Shown here: positions 46,917-57,830 of the stretch, piece after piece
Layout: the number at the start of each line of letters is the position of its first letter
How positions within the stretch are numbered: the stretch's first letter is position 1
NCBI RefSeq assembly: GCF_025399195.1
Contig: NW_026252103.1
Location: 248,001-312,000, forward strand
DNA length: 64,000 nt
Source of the DNA: Umbelopsis ramanniana AG
Lineage: Eukaryota > Mucoromycota > Umbelopsidomycetes > Umbelopsidales > Umbelopsidaceae
Reading direction: 5' to 3'
Made by a program: the position numbers and the translations under genes
Notes under the pieces: generated by a model
Seen by the model: only the letters and a program-made list of their open reading frames with translations
Databases searched by the model: none
Told to the model about the DNA's origin: nothing

Positions 46917-48922
46917 ATGGTATCTAGTTTTGGATCAGAATATCATAAAGAAGGCTCTTTAAGAGCCAATGCATATGGACACCACATCATCAGCGGGTCT
47001 TCGTTCGATACGAGCAGTTTCGGAAGCAACAATCAGGCTTCTGCTGGTATGACTGCAGAATTATTAGAAGACATGTCGATCATTGACGATCTTTACAACG
47101 AATATGGCGATACAAGCGAACCCGACGAAATCGGTAAAGAAAAAACTATGCAAACCGAGCTTTAGGCTTTCTTGTATGTCCCGCTTTGCTGACACGCTCT
47201 CTTGGGCTTTCATTAGCCAACGAATCTAGACATAGGGAACGTGAGCTTCTTCTTTACGATATGTACCAATCTGAAGCTCAATACATTATGAACTTGGTGA
47301 TTGCACGCGATGCCTACTTGAACCCACTACGAAAGCAAATTCCCGCGCAGACCAGTCATGGACTCCTTAGCGGTAGAATTGTGTGTACCGATCAGGAGCT
47401 TCGACTACTCTTCAACAATATCGAGCAATTATTAGAATTACACCAAGATTACCTTGCAAAACTAGAAAACAGGTATGGCCTAGACAACTTTTGTTGAGAC
47501 GTTATCCAAGAAACTAACCTAACTGCTTGGCAATTTTCAGATTTCGAATTTGGGGCCCTACCCAATTGATAAGTGATGTGCTACGACAAATGGTAAAGAA
47601 AAAACCAGTTCTTGCTAGTGTGTTGTGAAATGTTTGACTAAATCGAGCCTTCCTTCATAGTTTCCTATTTTAAAGGAGTATACACCGTATATGAAGGCAT
47701 TTCCTTCCGCAGTGGTCACCTATGAGAGGTTGTACAAAGTGCAAGCATTTCGAAAATTTACAAAGGTAAGCCACTTTTCTCGTGTGATCTGCGTGTTATG
47801 TGATGTGGGGTAATGAGTATGGAAATTTTCTGGCTTGCACGTAAACTGACTCTCTTTCACAGACATGCCAAGACGAATCCGGCCATCTCGGTCGTAACTT
47901 ATTTCATCTCATACAGGCACCATTGACCCGTATACCCCATTATGTTTCCATTGCACAACTGTTGGTCAAATACACCGACCATTTACACCCTGACTACGCC
48001 ATGATCGTTCAATACGCGCAACGAATGCAATTGATTGCAGCCGATGTCCAAAATCTGTAAGTGGATGGAATGTTGTATGTTCTTAAAACTGGTTTACTCC
48101 GGTGTAGGTATTGTTTCCGACCAGTGACTAACGTCAGTCATTCTTCTTTTAGTGTCGATGACAGCGTTCGCGCAGCCAGAGTTATGGACGTTTACACGTC
48201 GATCCAAAATCCACCGTCCCTCGTCACATTGTATCGCAGACTCCATTATAGCGGAGAATTATACAAAGTTCAGTCAAGCGGAAGCGGCTCATCATCGGCC
48301 GGAATGCGTCATTTTTACCTTTTCAATGACATGCTGATCTGGGGAAGAGCTAAAGATAGTAAAGGAGGACCGGTTCAGTACAAGGGACATATCGAACTGA
48401 CTAACGCTAAAGTCAGAATGGTAGGTCCAGAACGAACGGAGCGCAAGTACGCGCTGGAAATAGTCACAATCGAACAGCAAAGCATGATGGCGGTTTCAGT
48501 AGTATCGAATGGACTGTCTCTCAACAACGTGGCTAGTACCTCAATGGTGTCCATTCATCTGCTTGCAGCCAATAGCCAAGAGGAACAAGAAACATGGGTG
48601 CGAGAAATTCAAGCGGTAGCGGATATGCTCCATAATCAAAGACAGGCTAAAATTGATAGAGGTAAATGACCCCGTTCGGTTGTATCATCATGGGGTTGAT
48701 TAAATATTAATAATGGGACATACAATAGCCAACAAACCAAAACCTACTGAAGTCGACACATTATCACGGACAAGCACCGTATCTTCAAGTTCTACCAATG
48801 GATCGGATGGATTTGACCTCAAAGGCAAACCTATGATGAAGAAAACCTCAGCCAGGCCTGCTCAGCCAGCAGGGTATAATGCATCCAGTGGAAAGGGTTT
48901 CAACCAACGTCTTATGTTTTAG
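46917..48922 (+). CDS. RhoGEF with DH and PH domains
   Basis: Dbl-family exchange factor for a Rho-type GTPase. Exons 46917-47133, 47217-47472, 47541-47592, 47661-47765, 47863-48056, 48153-48661 and 48729-48922 give 508 aa. The DH domain spans about residues 75-290: RERELLLYDMYQSEAQYIMN (CR1), LFNNIEQLLELHQDYLAKLE, YMKAFPSAVVTYERLYKVQA, and LFHLIQAPLTRIPHYVSIAQ (CR3), a Leu/Ile variant of the common PxQRIxRY motif. The PH domain follows (about 315-450): GELYKVQ, RHFYLFNDMLIWGRA, YKGHIELTNAKVRMVG, and WVREIQAVADML as its C-terminal helix. The tail is Ser/Lys-rich. Its leader is CT-rich. It is clearly distinct from the DH-only protein at 8931-10009. Confidence 0.9.
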
Positions 48923-49799
48923 TAGCATTATTATATTTTTAAAATGTGTATAAAAAAATGAGCCCACCTTGGCTGATATCGGTGTCTGCACAAAAAAGGT
49001 CACCATACCAAGCCAAGCCATGCCACGCCCACTGCCAGTTTGTAAAAAGCATATCTTACTTTATTTTAAAGTAAAGGCCATATATTTTATTGCAATGTGT
49101 CAGATAATCATGGGTTTGATAGATAGCGATGTCGACCGTGATATAATTTTAGAATAACACCGGCAGAGAAAAGAGGTCTATGATTCCGGAGTGGAAAATA
49201 AAATAATCATCCCAAAAAAAAAAAAAATTGGTCTGGTTTTGCACGGTGGAATGAGTCGAAGTTATGCATAGCAGTGCTAAAATATGATGGGCCTCACACC
49301 TCAGCCTCCGCCCCCCGCTCGCCTCAACCTTCCGCCCGCAGAAGGAAAGAAAAAATGGAAACAGATGGAAGTGGAAGGGCACGTTATCACCCGAAACGGT
49401 CAGTGATAGGAGATGGCAGCTATCTATGGATCCAGTAACACCGTGGTCCACCCCGGCCTCCTCATGCACTCTATTCATGGGAGTGTGAGAAATGAATGTT
49501 TTGCGTGCGTGCGTTCTTAAAGCTCGACAGATGAACGTGCAGTGCTGGGAGGAAATGGTGCAAAAAACGTGTGGTTGTGGATGATCCCAATTGCGACATG
49601 GATTCTAGCCAATCGGAGCTCATGTCGCGATAGTGAGCTCAAATTGACGATGCCCAGTGACTCAACCCGGGTCATCTCCATTTCGGGTTGTGAAAAATCT
49701 GGAACAAGGCAATCCATGATATAAATACCATGGTGCCCTAGCCGAAGGACCCTCTTCACTCTGTAACAACCAGTTTTTAAAAACCAAAAGAAATTCATA
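48923..49799. other. 0.9-kb intergenic region upstream of the Ecl1-like gene
   Basis: RhoGEF 3' UTR (with A/T-rich sequence and possible poly(A) words near 48950) and the Ecl1-like promoter. A C-rich stretch lies near 49305-49340. The 109-codon minus frame at 49149-49478 has no recognisable content. Confidence 0.5.
49720..49727 (+). promoter_or_regulatory. TATA box of the Ecl1-like gene
   Basis: TATAAATA lies 73-80 bp upstream of the start codon, a typical position. Confidence 0.5.
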
Positions 49800-50234
49800 A
49801 TGTGCGATACGAATTGGTGCACCTTCTGTGATAAGCAGATCAGTCCCTTCTCGGTACGTTTCTATCCTTTCCGCTGACCTTCACAACCCGACCTGTTCAA
49901 CTAACCATTCACTTTCGTCCCCTTTAAACAGAGCTCTCTCTATTGCTCAGAAGGTTGCCTGAGATCGGATGCCTTGAATAACCACCCCATGCTTGGTTAC
50001 CAATATCCAGAGTTGCAAGACTTCCCACACAGCTCCACCTCACCTACACTGACGGCAGCGTCTTCATCATCTACCACATCATCACCAACCCTTTCACCTT
50101 ACATGAAGACCATGTCCTACAGCCGTCTTTCACCTCCACCTTTCTCACTGGGCATGTCAGCGAATTCCATCGACGCTAAACGCTCATCTGACCTGGCCTA
50201 CAAATCCAGCAAGAAGAGGGTCTTTGCATTATAG
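49800..50234 (+). CDS. small Ecl1-like zinc-binding protein
   Basis: Two exons (49800-49853, 49932-50234) encode 118 aa. The N-terminus has four paired cysteines, WCTFCDKQI and then SSLYCSEGCLRSDA, the CxxC-x(n)-CxxxC layout of the fungal Ecl1/life-span regulatory factor family. In fission yeast small Ecl1-type proteins extend chronological life span and respond to nutrient stress; they bind zinc. The rest is Ser/Thr/Pro-rich and disordered (SSTTSSPTLSPYMKTMSYS), ending KSSKKRVFAL. The intron lies between the two cysteine pairs, so only the spliced form can bind metal. The family assignment rests on the cysteine pattern and small size and is moderate. A TATA box and short leader suggest inducible expression. 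Confidence 0.65.
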
Positions 50235-52968
50235 ATGGAAACCTCCAACACCGTAAAACCAAAACAACCAAATTGTAAATAATACCCTTCTCTTCACTCC
50301 TGTTGTGAGAGTGTGCGTGTGTTCAACCCCCCACTCCTTTCAGTGTTTTTTAAAGAAAACCCCCCAAAAAAATGCGTCAATTTCCCCCAATTCTAGCCTT
50401 CGTGCACATATTATTTTCACCCCCACTCCCAACTGCATAGTCAAAAAGCCTCCAATAATCAAAATTCATCCTCATATACCAATTGATGTTCTATTTTTTT
50501 ATTCAATGTATGGATGGATTCGATGTATGTAATGTAAATATAACGTATAAATCTTCTCACATACCTGATGTTACAACGTTTTCTGTTTCCGTTGGTGGTT
50601 GGTGCGCTCTTGGCAACTTGTGCCCCCAAGAAATTGATTCAACTCCCGCAATAGTGGTCGAGACCGACCAGAACCGTCGTCATCACCATGCTGTCATTGC
50701 TTGCTCAACCTTACCTTGGCAACGTCACAAAACTCCAGTTTCCTGATTCCATTCGAATATGGCAATCCAACACTTCTGTCATGAAATGAAGGGTACCCGC
50801 ATAGAGACTTACTTGACACATGGTTACTATTTCACGTTATGCTTTACTATCCAAGGTGTGGCTAACTCGTTGCGATATTGTCAAATGCGGTATAACATTT
50901 ATATTAACATGTTCAGGGGTCGACATTTGACTGAGTGAGAGAATTGACGCATTTTAATCATGGAAAACCGAAGAATAAAACCCTCAAGTGTGAACGTTAA
51001 CAAACACCGCGAACGCAGCCATGGTTGTACTAATTTTGGCATGATGTAAGAGACCGATGGATTTTTTTTCTTTCCTCCATTCATGCTCCGCAGACATCCT
51101 ATGCTGTTTGTTCAGTGAATAGCGCCCGCTCGGCACCTTGAGGCACTTTGGTCCAAATGCCTGGCTATATTTCACCACTTGAAACCCTGCAGGTGGCCGG
51201 GCTGTCGCGGCAAAACGGTGCATGCGCTGCCATGGGCCTGTATTTGAACAACAGACTTGCATTTGATATCCACACCATCATGCTGTTATACAATTGCGAA
51301 GTTATCACGCCAACCCCAACATTTTGACGTCGATATTTCAGTGTTGACGTGGTAAGAATTGTTCCAGAAAATAATCTCGATAAAGAATTTGAGACCACCC
51401 TGTGGTTCGAGCCATCGGACATTATCGACCGATGTTGAACGTGTGGATGATATCAGGATCCGTCAAACAGTTATATCACTGTAAAGTAATGTTCCCGATC
51501 GTAGCCTTTCTAAGCTATCATAGGATTCACGTTTCAACAGATATCCGGTGATCTGTATAGCGCCAATATCATTACCACTTTGTGTCAACGTGCTCATATT
51601 GACTGACTGACTTTGGTTTCGTACACAAAAAGCGGTATGCTACAGTGGTGTCGTATGAAAATAGAAACAGTAGAAAACGACCTTTTAAGAAATTAGTCAC
51701 CATACTGACTTATAAAAACCATACAATACGACAGACCTGTCGCTTCGTTACAGAAGATTTCTTATTGTGTGTGTGCCGTACACACAAAGGGTTGGCAAAC
51801 ATCGTATGCTAGTGAAATGGAATAAGTCTACCTTATTTGCCTCCACTTCGGCACCGCTTATAAGTCAATTCGGGATTCCGCAGGAAAGAAAATATTCCAA
51901 AGGAAGCAAAGCCAAGCGAACGGAGAAATTGCTCACCACCTATGCCCAGGTCTTCAACTGAAACCCGTTCCTGTAAAAAAAACGTCAATGCCATCGCCGT
52001 GTAAGAGTTTTGTCTACGTTTGCAACCATGTATCTCCGCACGTTTTCATCACTTCCTTTGTATATGCCGAGCTTACAATATAAAATTCTAGAAATCATAC
52101 TCGTATTGTTTGGTCAGTAATCACCGGGTGCATTCAAGGCCAGAAAGGAAGCGATATATTATTTTTATTTTGCGCCTCCCGGCTTGATGAAAATCATAAT
52201 CGGTTGCATCGTATAATATCCATTGCTTCAACAATGACATAACAACCTAGTATAGCCGAACGTTCTTGCCAAAGGAACTACTATTTCTCCTTATATATAT
52301 AAAAAAAAGATCGCAAAAGCTAAATACTGGCCGTAAAGCCCTTATCCTACCTAATACGTAATTTTCGTTCCTTGAACGAGGCTATGCCGATATACCGCCA
52401 CAGCGCCAAGCCATCTTGTCCGTCGCTTTCTGGTTGAACCCCTGGGATACTGGCTAAAGATGAATGGGAGATATTTCATGTCCACGTGTAATGAACCCGT
52501 ATAAAAGATTTGAAGAACTATTCGCGCATTAAAGGAAGTGTACCAATCCTTCTCTGGTAGGATTAGAATGGACACTTCCGAGTGTTCTGAGGCGGCGTAC
52601 CCGCGCAGGTCAGAATGTCACGCGCAATACCTTGACCATAATAAAAAAGATAAAACGCTATTCACATAAACTCTATCCCTGTGCACGCACAGTTTCGGAA
52701 TATGCTCCAAATTTTACATGTGCCTGTCAGGATATGGCCATTTCAGTTGAAATCGATCCGTCGAGTGAGAGTAACATTTTTCCCAAAATAATGTTTTTTA
52801 CGCCCACATATTTTGAGTATCTTCCTGGAACAGACACCCGTCTTGTTTGGCTTTGAAATTTGCCAAGCCTAACCGCGCAAGATTGCTTGTTTTCATTTTG
52901 GTGATGGAGCTATGACTGCGAAAATTTGCCCTACTTTGGCAATGAATCAAAATGCACCAATGGTTGGG

Positions 52969-53015
52969 AGCTCACGTGCACAAGCAAGCAATTTCTGTGT
53001 GCTCCTCCGTGAGCT
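52969..53015. repeat. inverted repeat with E-box
   Basis: Eight-base arms AGCTCACG (52969-52976) and CGTGAGCT (53008-53015) flank a 31-nt spacer that itself has short GCACA/TGTGC arms. The left arm overlaps a CACGTG E-box at 52973-52978, about 300 bp upstream of the DHHC start. Confidence 0.45.
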
Positions 53016-53059
53016 AAATTTTCGCTGACAATAATTGTTATGCATTTGCCAAGGTCTGG

Positions 53060-53067
53060 TATAAAAT
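53060..53067 (+). promoter_or_regulatory. TATA-like box upstream of the DHHC gene
   Basis: TATAAAAT about 212 bp before the start codon at 53279; CT-rich sequence (53090-53150) follows, as expected near a transcription start. Confidence 0.4.
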
Positions 53068-53278
53068 AGGCTTTCACCTTTCTATCCGCCTGCCCGTCTT
53101 CTTCGTCTATTATTTTTTTCGTTTCTATACTTTCTTATTTCCCCTTTTTCTAACCGAAGGAATAAAGGCAAAAGCTCATCTAGCTTGATCCTAGGAAGAA
53201 GACATCCCGTGCTTCTCATTTGCCGAGAATATACCTACAATTACATCACTGTTTCAGCTATAATCGTTATAAGCTCAA

Positions 53279-55452
53279 ATGCCTGGCAAATTTCACTCTT
53301 TCCGCCGCAAAGTTGTCCAAGTCATTGGACAACATCCTTTGAAGACCTGTTTCCCTACTACTATGCCGTCATCCAACCCTGCAGATCAACAACAGGCATG
53401 CGGCTGCTCTACGGATTCTCCCATATACGCTAGAATGTGGCCATTGATTTTCTTTCTCTCTGCACTTACCGACTTTCCTATGCCTCCTCCAAAGGGGAAA
53501 AAGCAAGGCCAACATCGTGATTGGGGTTTTCTCCCTGTTTTTGTTGTCCTTGGAATCATAGCCATTTCCACCTACAGCTACATTGCTCGAGTTTGCCGTA
53601 AGTCATCTTCATTGTCCTCATGACCATCTAAACAATTAGCTTGCACATTAGGGTCTATTTGTTGTTTATCCACTTTGGCTATCCACTAATTTATCATTGA
53701 TCTGATGCTACAGTGGTACTACTCAACGTGGGACAGCGATCATTAGCTATTGGATACTTGGTACCCTTTTGTTTCTTCCTCTCCATGTGCTTATGTGCAT
53801 ACGCTCGTATTGTCATCACTCGACCCGGTAGCCCCAACAAGGTATGATTTGATTTTCATGGAGATGATGTACACACAATCCCTTAGTTTTAACCTATCCT
53901 GGGGCCGAATTAATAGCGACCAAAAAGGACAAAGTCATTACCAAGCGGAGTTCGTCCCGGTGTAACGGCAAAGGCCACCACCACGAGTTCTAGTAATTTT
54001 GCCTCGTCGGCCAGACTAGAGCGCGAAACATCATTCCCCATACAGGCTTTACTCAACGTGGCTGAGCTTGACAACCAGCATACAGATGATACCAATTCAG
54101 ATATCAAGCCTCCTACAGAAAATGAAGACGTGCCTGAAGCTCAGGACGAGGAAAATGTTTCAGCCACCAAAGATGAGAACGAACCAAATGACGAGAAGGC
54201 AGCGGCGGTAGTAATTCCAATGAAGGAGGAAAAGACCCCAGAAGCTCCGCGTCCCCCAATTGACTTTGAATCCATCTTGCCACAAACGAAGTGGTGCAAG
54301 ACTTGTCAGTGCTGGAAGCCCGATCGCACCCACCACTGCAGTATTTGTGACGAATGTGTCTTGAAGATGGATCAGTGAGTAGCACTTTAGTTTATCGAAA
54401 ACATTGAGGATAGATCGTCGTATACTGACCCTTTTCCGTGCACCCTTGTTGCTACCTTCTTATTATAGTCATTGTCCATGGTGAGTTGAACCCCACCGTG
54501 TAACGAGAAAAAGCATTAGGTTAAGCGCTAACACAGTTTATTTTTTTCCTTCGTGTCATAGGGTCAACGGATGCGTAGGATACAACAACTACAAATTCTT
54601 CATCCAGTTTTTATGCTATACCACACTCAGTGGTATGTGGATGCTCATTACCACAGCAATCGCTTATGCACAATATGGTCGTTCGGTGGGTAGAGCCTTT
54701 CACGTATATGTTCGCGTTCGTGGCATCCGTCATTCTCATACAATGTACTTCCTTTTAGCAAACATTCGATGGTTATGCTATTGTTGCCATGGTCATGTAA
54801 GTAGAAAAAGAAGCCATCTAAATGTTGCGTGTGGAAATGATATCCTTACTGATGGCGTCTCTTTCACTTTAACAGTAGCGGTATCATTTCCTTCTTGGTC
54901 GGGGCTTTTACTTGTGCTCATCTTGGTCTGGTTACTTTGGGAAGAACTACAATTGAAAATAAGATATACCACGCTTGGGATTTAACGCGTCCCCAACATG
55001 ACCAGCGCTTTAAGTTCCAACGCTCTAATTCTCAAAAATTGCCAGCAGAAAAGGCTGAAGAGAATCGTGAGCGTGATATGGAAGAAGGCCGTGTAGAAAA
55101 GAAGGAACAAGCGATAGAAAAGAAGGACCAAGCGATAGAAAAGAAGGGAAAGGCGGTAGAAAAGACCGAAAAGCCCGTCAGATTGCCCGAGACGTTCACT
55201 CTGACAGGCAAAAATCTCTATAACAACGGCGTCTGGTACAACTGGAGAGACGTTATGGGCCCCAACGTCTTGCTTTGGTTTAGTAAGTATCTTTACAATC
55301 ACGAACAAACATGTATGCTTATCCTGGTTCTAACCAACCCCTTAGTCCCCATAGGTAACAGTCCTGGCGATGGACGAGAGTTTCGATACAATGCTATGGC
55401 ATTGGATGAATACAAGCAAGAAGAAAGATATCAGAAAAAACAAGAGGCATAA
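53279..55452 (+). CDS. DHHC-type protein S-palmitoyltransferase
   Basis: Integral membrane enzyme that attaches palmitate to cysteines through an acyl-enzyme. Exons 53279-53597, 53714-53841, 53917-54374, 54469-54480, 54562-54685, 54759-54796, 54876-55282 and 55346-55452 give 530 aa. Two N-terminal membrane helices (PVFVVLGIIAISTYSYIA and AIGYLVPFCFFLSMCLCAY) precede an acidic disordered insert, then the cysteine-rich domain: [39 protein letters not shown]. Two more helices and TTIENK (the TTxE motif) follow. The catalytic Cys304 and most of HHCP come from a 12-nt exon. The C-terminal part contains a 21-bp tandem repeat (EKKEQAI-type) and ends with GNSPGDGREFRYNA, typical of Pfa3-like enzymes. 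The start is the first good ATG; substrates are unknown. Confidence 0.93.
55093..55164 (+). repeat. 21-bp in-frame tandem repeat in the DHHC gene
   Basis: Three copies of a 21-bp unit (55093-55113, 55114-55134, 55135-55155) plus a 9-bp partial. Each encodes a heptad of the type VEKKEQA, so length change would not break the frame. It could form a charged coiled segment on the cytosolic tail. Confidence 0.85.
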
Positions 55453-55845
55453 CTCACATGTTATATCACACATTATATCTTTGTTTCATGTACATCACGA
55501 CAAACTGCATTTTTTGTATTTTTAGCCGATCTTATTCATTTAATATCACATCATGTTTTTCCTTGTAAATAAGCTGTAGAAAGTACGTCTGATACGAATT
55601 AAAAAAAAATAAAAATATCCCAGCTGCTTATTCCAATGCACAGGCCGTACATTATTATCAGACCACCCGAAGGTGGGAACAGGCACCAATTCTTGCCCCA
55701 AACCAAACCAATCAGAGACCCCGACCGACAACTCAGTCGACATCATGTGATTGCATCTGCCAGGAAATCGTGGCTATATAAAGTGGAGGTTGTTCTAGCA
55801 CAGTCTTGGCTTTCTTCACCATATCTTCGTTGTTCTAATACTCAA
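55453..55845. other. intergenic: DHHC 3' region and choline kinase promoter
   Basis: About 390 bp. The first part is A/T-rich 3' UTR. A TATATAAA box lies at 55775-55782, 64-71 bp before the choline kinase ATG. No other gene seen. Confidence 0.5.
55775..55782 (+). promoter_or_regulatory. TATA box of the choline kinase gene
   Basis: TATATAAA 64-71 bp upstream of the ATG at 55846. Confidence 0.5.
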
Positions 55846-57487
55846 ATGCCAGTGCCAGCGGAAGTCCTTGACAGATCTGACTCCATGCAGACCGAATTGC
55901 CTACCATCGCAAACTCATTATTCAATCCATCATTCAACCAAGGTAAGATGTCAACTTCCAATATAGCTTTAGATAAGAATGCGGCATACCGACCTGTTTT
56001 ACTGACAAACTTTCCGTCTCTTTACTTCAGCAGCTTCCAATTACAACAAAGGATACAATGCCGCTCGACCTGCGAAGGACATTGCCCGACACCTCCATCA
56101 TGTCTCTTCTACCGAGGATGAAATAGACTTATTGTAAGTAACTTAATCGTCATTAAGTTTCTTAAAATGGAACCCCAATTTTTTTTTTCAACACAGTTTT
56201 ACATATTGGAATTTTTTTATTTTTTTTCTAAACTCCCCCCATCCGAACTTTCCCATTTTCTTTCATAGGAGCGAAAAAGGTGAGCAGCTTCAGGAAAAGG
56301 CTCTCAGTATCATCAAAAAACTTGTTCCAGAATGGAGTGACGTTGATCACATTGTGATGGATCGTATCAGTGGAGCAATGACAAAGTAAGTTCTTGGCGA
56401 TACCTTATCATGTGTTTTTTATGTCTTGCTTAAATTTGCATGCAATGTCTATTTTAGTGCTGTATTTTTTGTCACTGCGCAAAATCCTTATCGACGAGTT
56501 CTGCTTCGAGTATATGGCATTGGATGCGATCAACTAGTCGACCGAGAGCAAGAACTCAGTTGGCTTAGCATCCTTTCACGCCATGGAATCGGTGCTCTTT
56601 TGTTGGGCACCTTCACCAATGGTAGAGTTGAACAATACTTGGATTGTCAAACGCTTACACGTGATGACATTCGTGACCCTCAGACATCATGCCAAATTGC
56701 CCGTGGCCTATATGAGCTACACGCCATTTCGCAAATCTATCCCAATAAGCGAACTGATATACCAGAGGTCTGGAAGAATATCGCAAAGTGGGTTCCCATC
56801 GTCGAATCTCTCCTACCTGCCTTGGAAAAACGTAGTGAGCACCATAGATCTATGATCGAGCGCTTTGACTTGCCCCAAGTTTTTTCAGAACTACCATTAT
56901 TCAAACAGCATCTGGATGCTTTGCGCAGCCCCATTGTTTTTACACACAATGATGTAAGTTCAATTTTAGCATCATCCTTTTTTTTTTCTTTATCTAACTC
57001 GCTCAATTCTCTCTGTTATGTTCCTCGCCAGACTCAGTACGGTAATATTATGCGTTTCCGTGATGAAACAGGACGTCTCGTAGTGGTTGATTTCGAATAT
57101 TGTGGTTATAATCCCCGTGGATTTGATATCGCTAATCACTTTTGTGAGTGGACTGCTGACTATCATAGCAACGAACCCGCCAAATTACACCCAAGTAGAT
57201 ACCCTACTTTGGCCGAACAAGTTAGATTTTTGGAATCTTATCTTGATGAACGCGACCTTGCTCAGGGTACCGTGAGTTCTTCATTTCAAAGACAAAACGA
57301 TGTTCAGCAGCTTTTGCGTGAAATAGAAGGTTACGTCCTTGCTAGCCATTTCATGTGGGGCCTGTGGGGATTAATCCAAGCTAACCAGAGCGAGATTGAC
57401 TACGACTTTTTCCAGTATGGTACTGAGCGACTGACATCTTTCGTAGATGGTTGGACTATCTGGAAAGCCAAGGTAACCGGGCAATAA
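55846..57487 (+). CDS. choline/ethanolamine kinase
   Basis: Cytosolic kinase that makes phosphocholine or phosphoethanolamine, the first step of the Kennedy pathway. Exons 55846-55942, 56031-56133, 56269-56385, 56458-56953 and 57032-57487 give 422 aa. Motifs: RISGAMTNAVFFVTA and RRVLLRVYG (nucleotide loop and Lys/Arg), FTHNDTQYGNIM (Brenner catalytic loop, Asp271), VVVDFEYCGYNPRGFDIANH (choline kinase motif with the DFE-type metal ligand), FCEW, and a C-terminal MWGLWGLIQANQS. The last intron (56954-57031) cuts the catalytic loop right after Asp271, is 78 nt long and has no in-frame stop, so retention would add 26 residues there. The second exon has a CAGCAG acceptor that could give two forms differing by one codon. 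Confidence 0.94.
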
Positions 57488-57830
57488 GAGCAGTGCCACA
57501 AACGTGAGCCTGCTCATTGTCCTTTCGTGATTGATACATCATATTATCATCATTTGGCTACTGAATTTCCAACCTTACTGATAACTGTTTTGCTTCATCC
57601 TGCAATATTCCCTTTCCCTTTCCCATTCTCTGTTCCTATTTCTTTTTTGTTTCCTATTGTAACAAGACCTCAATTGTAAATAATAAATATAATAATTCCC
57701 ATTATCATCAAGCGGCTGAAGACTGCATGCTCACGCAGCCTCGAGATTTTCAACTGAGCAGGACTGCTTTTTTGTCTTTGAAGTTGCTGCACTTTTCACG
57801 AATTCAAATCGAGACGTCTTACATACATCA
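57488..57830. other. intergenic: choline kinase 3' region and PPIL2 promoter
   Basis: About 340 bp. T/C-rich 3' UTR with AATAAATATAATAA near 57680-57693 as a likely poly(A) region, followed by the PPIL2 leader. No other gene seen. Confidence 0.5.

Larger units (their letters stand above)
50235..53278. other. 3.0-kb stretch without a recognised gene
   Basis: The longest gene-free segment. The first 300 bp look like a 3' UTR, and the last 250 bp contain the DHHC promoter (TATA-like box at 53060-53067). The rest is of ordinary composition, with many short open frames under 95 codons, none resembling a known family. Small inverted repeats occur at 51768-51785 (GTGTGT/ACACAC arms) and 52969-53015 (AGCTCACG/CGTGAGCT arms). 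No tRNA or transposon ends recognised. It could hold a non-coding RNA, distal regulation or decayed sequence. Confidence 0.5.

Noticed and set aside
51381-51420. GGTTCGAGCC word resembling a tRNA T-loop (B box)
   Set aside because: The flanking bases cannot form the five-pair T-stem and no acceptor stem or A box is present.
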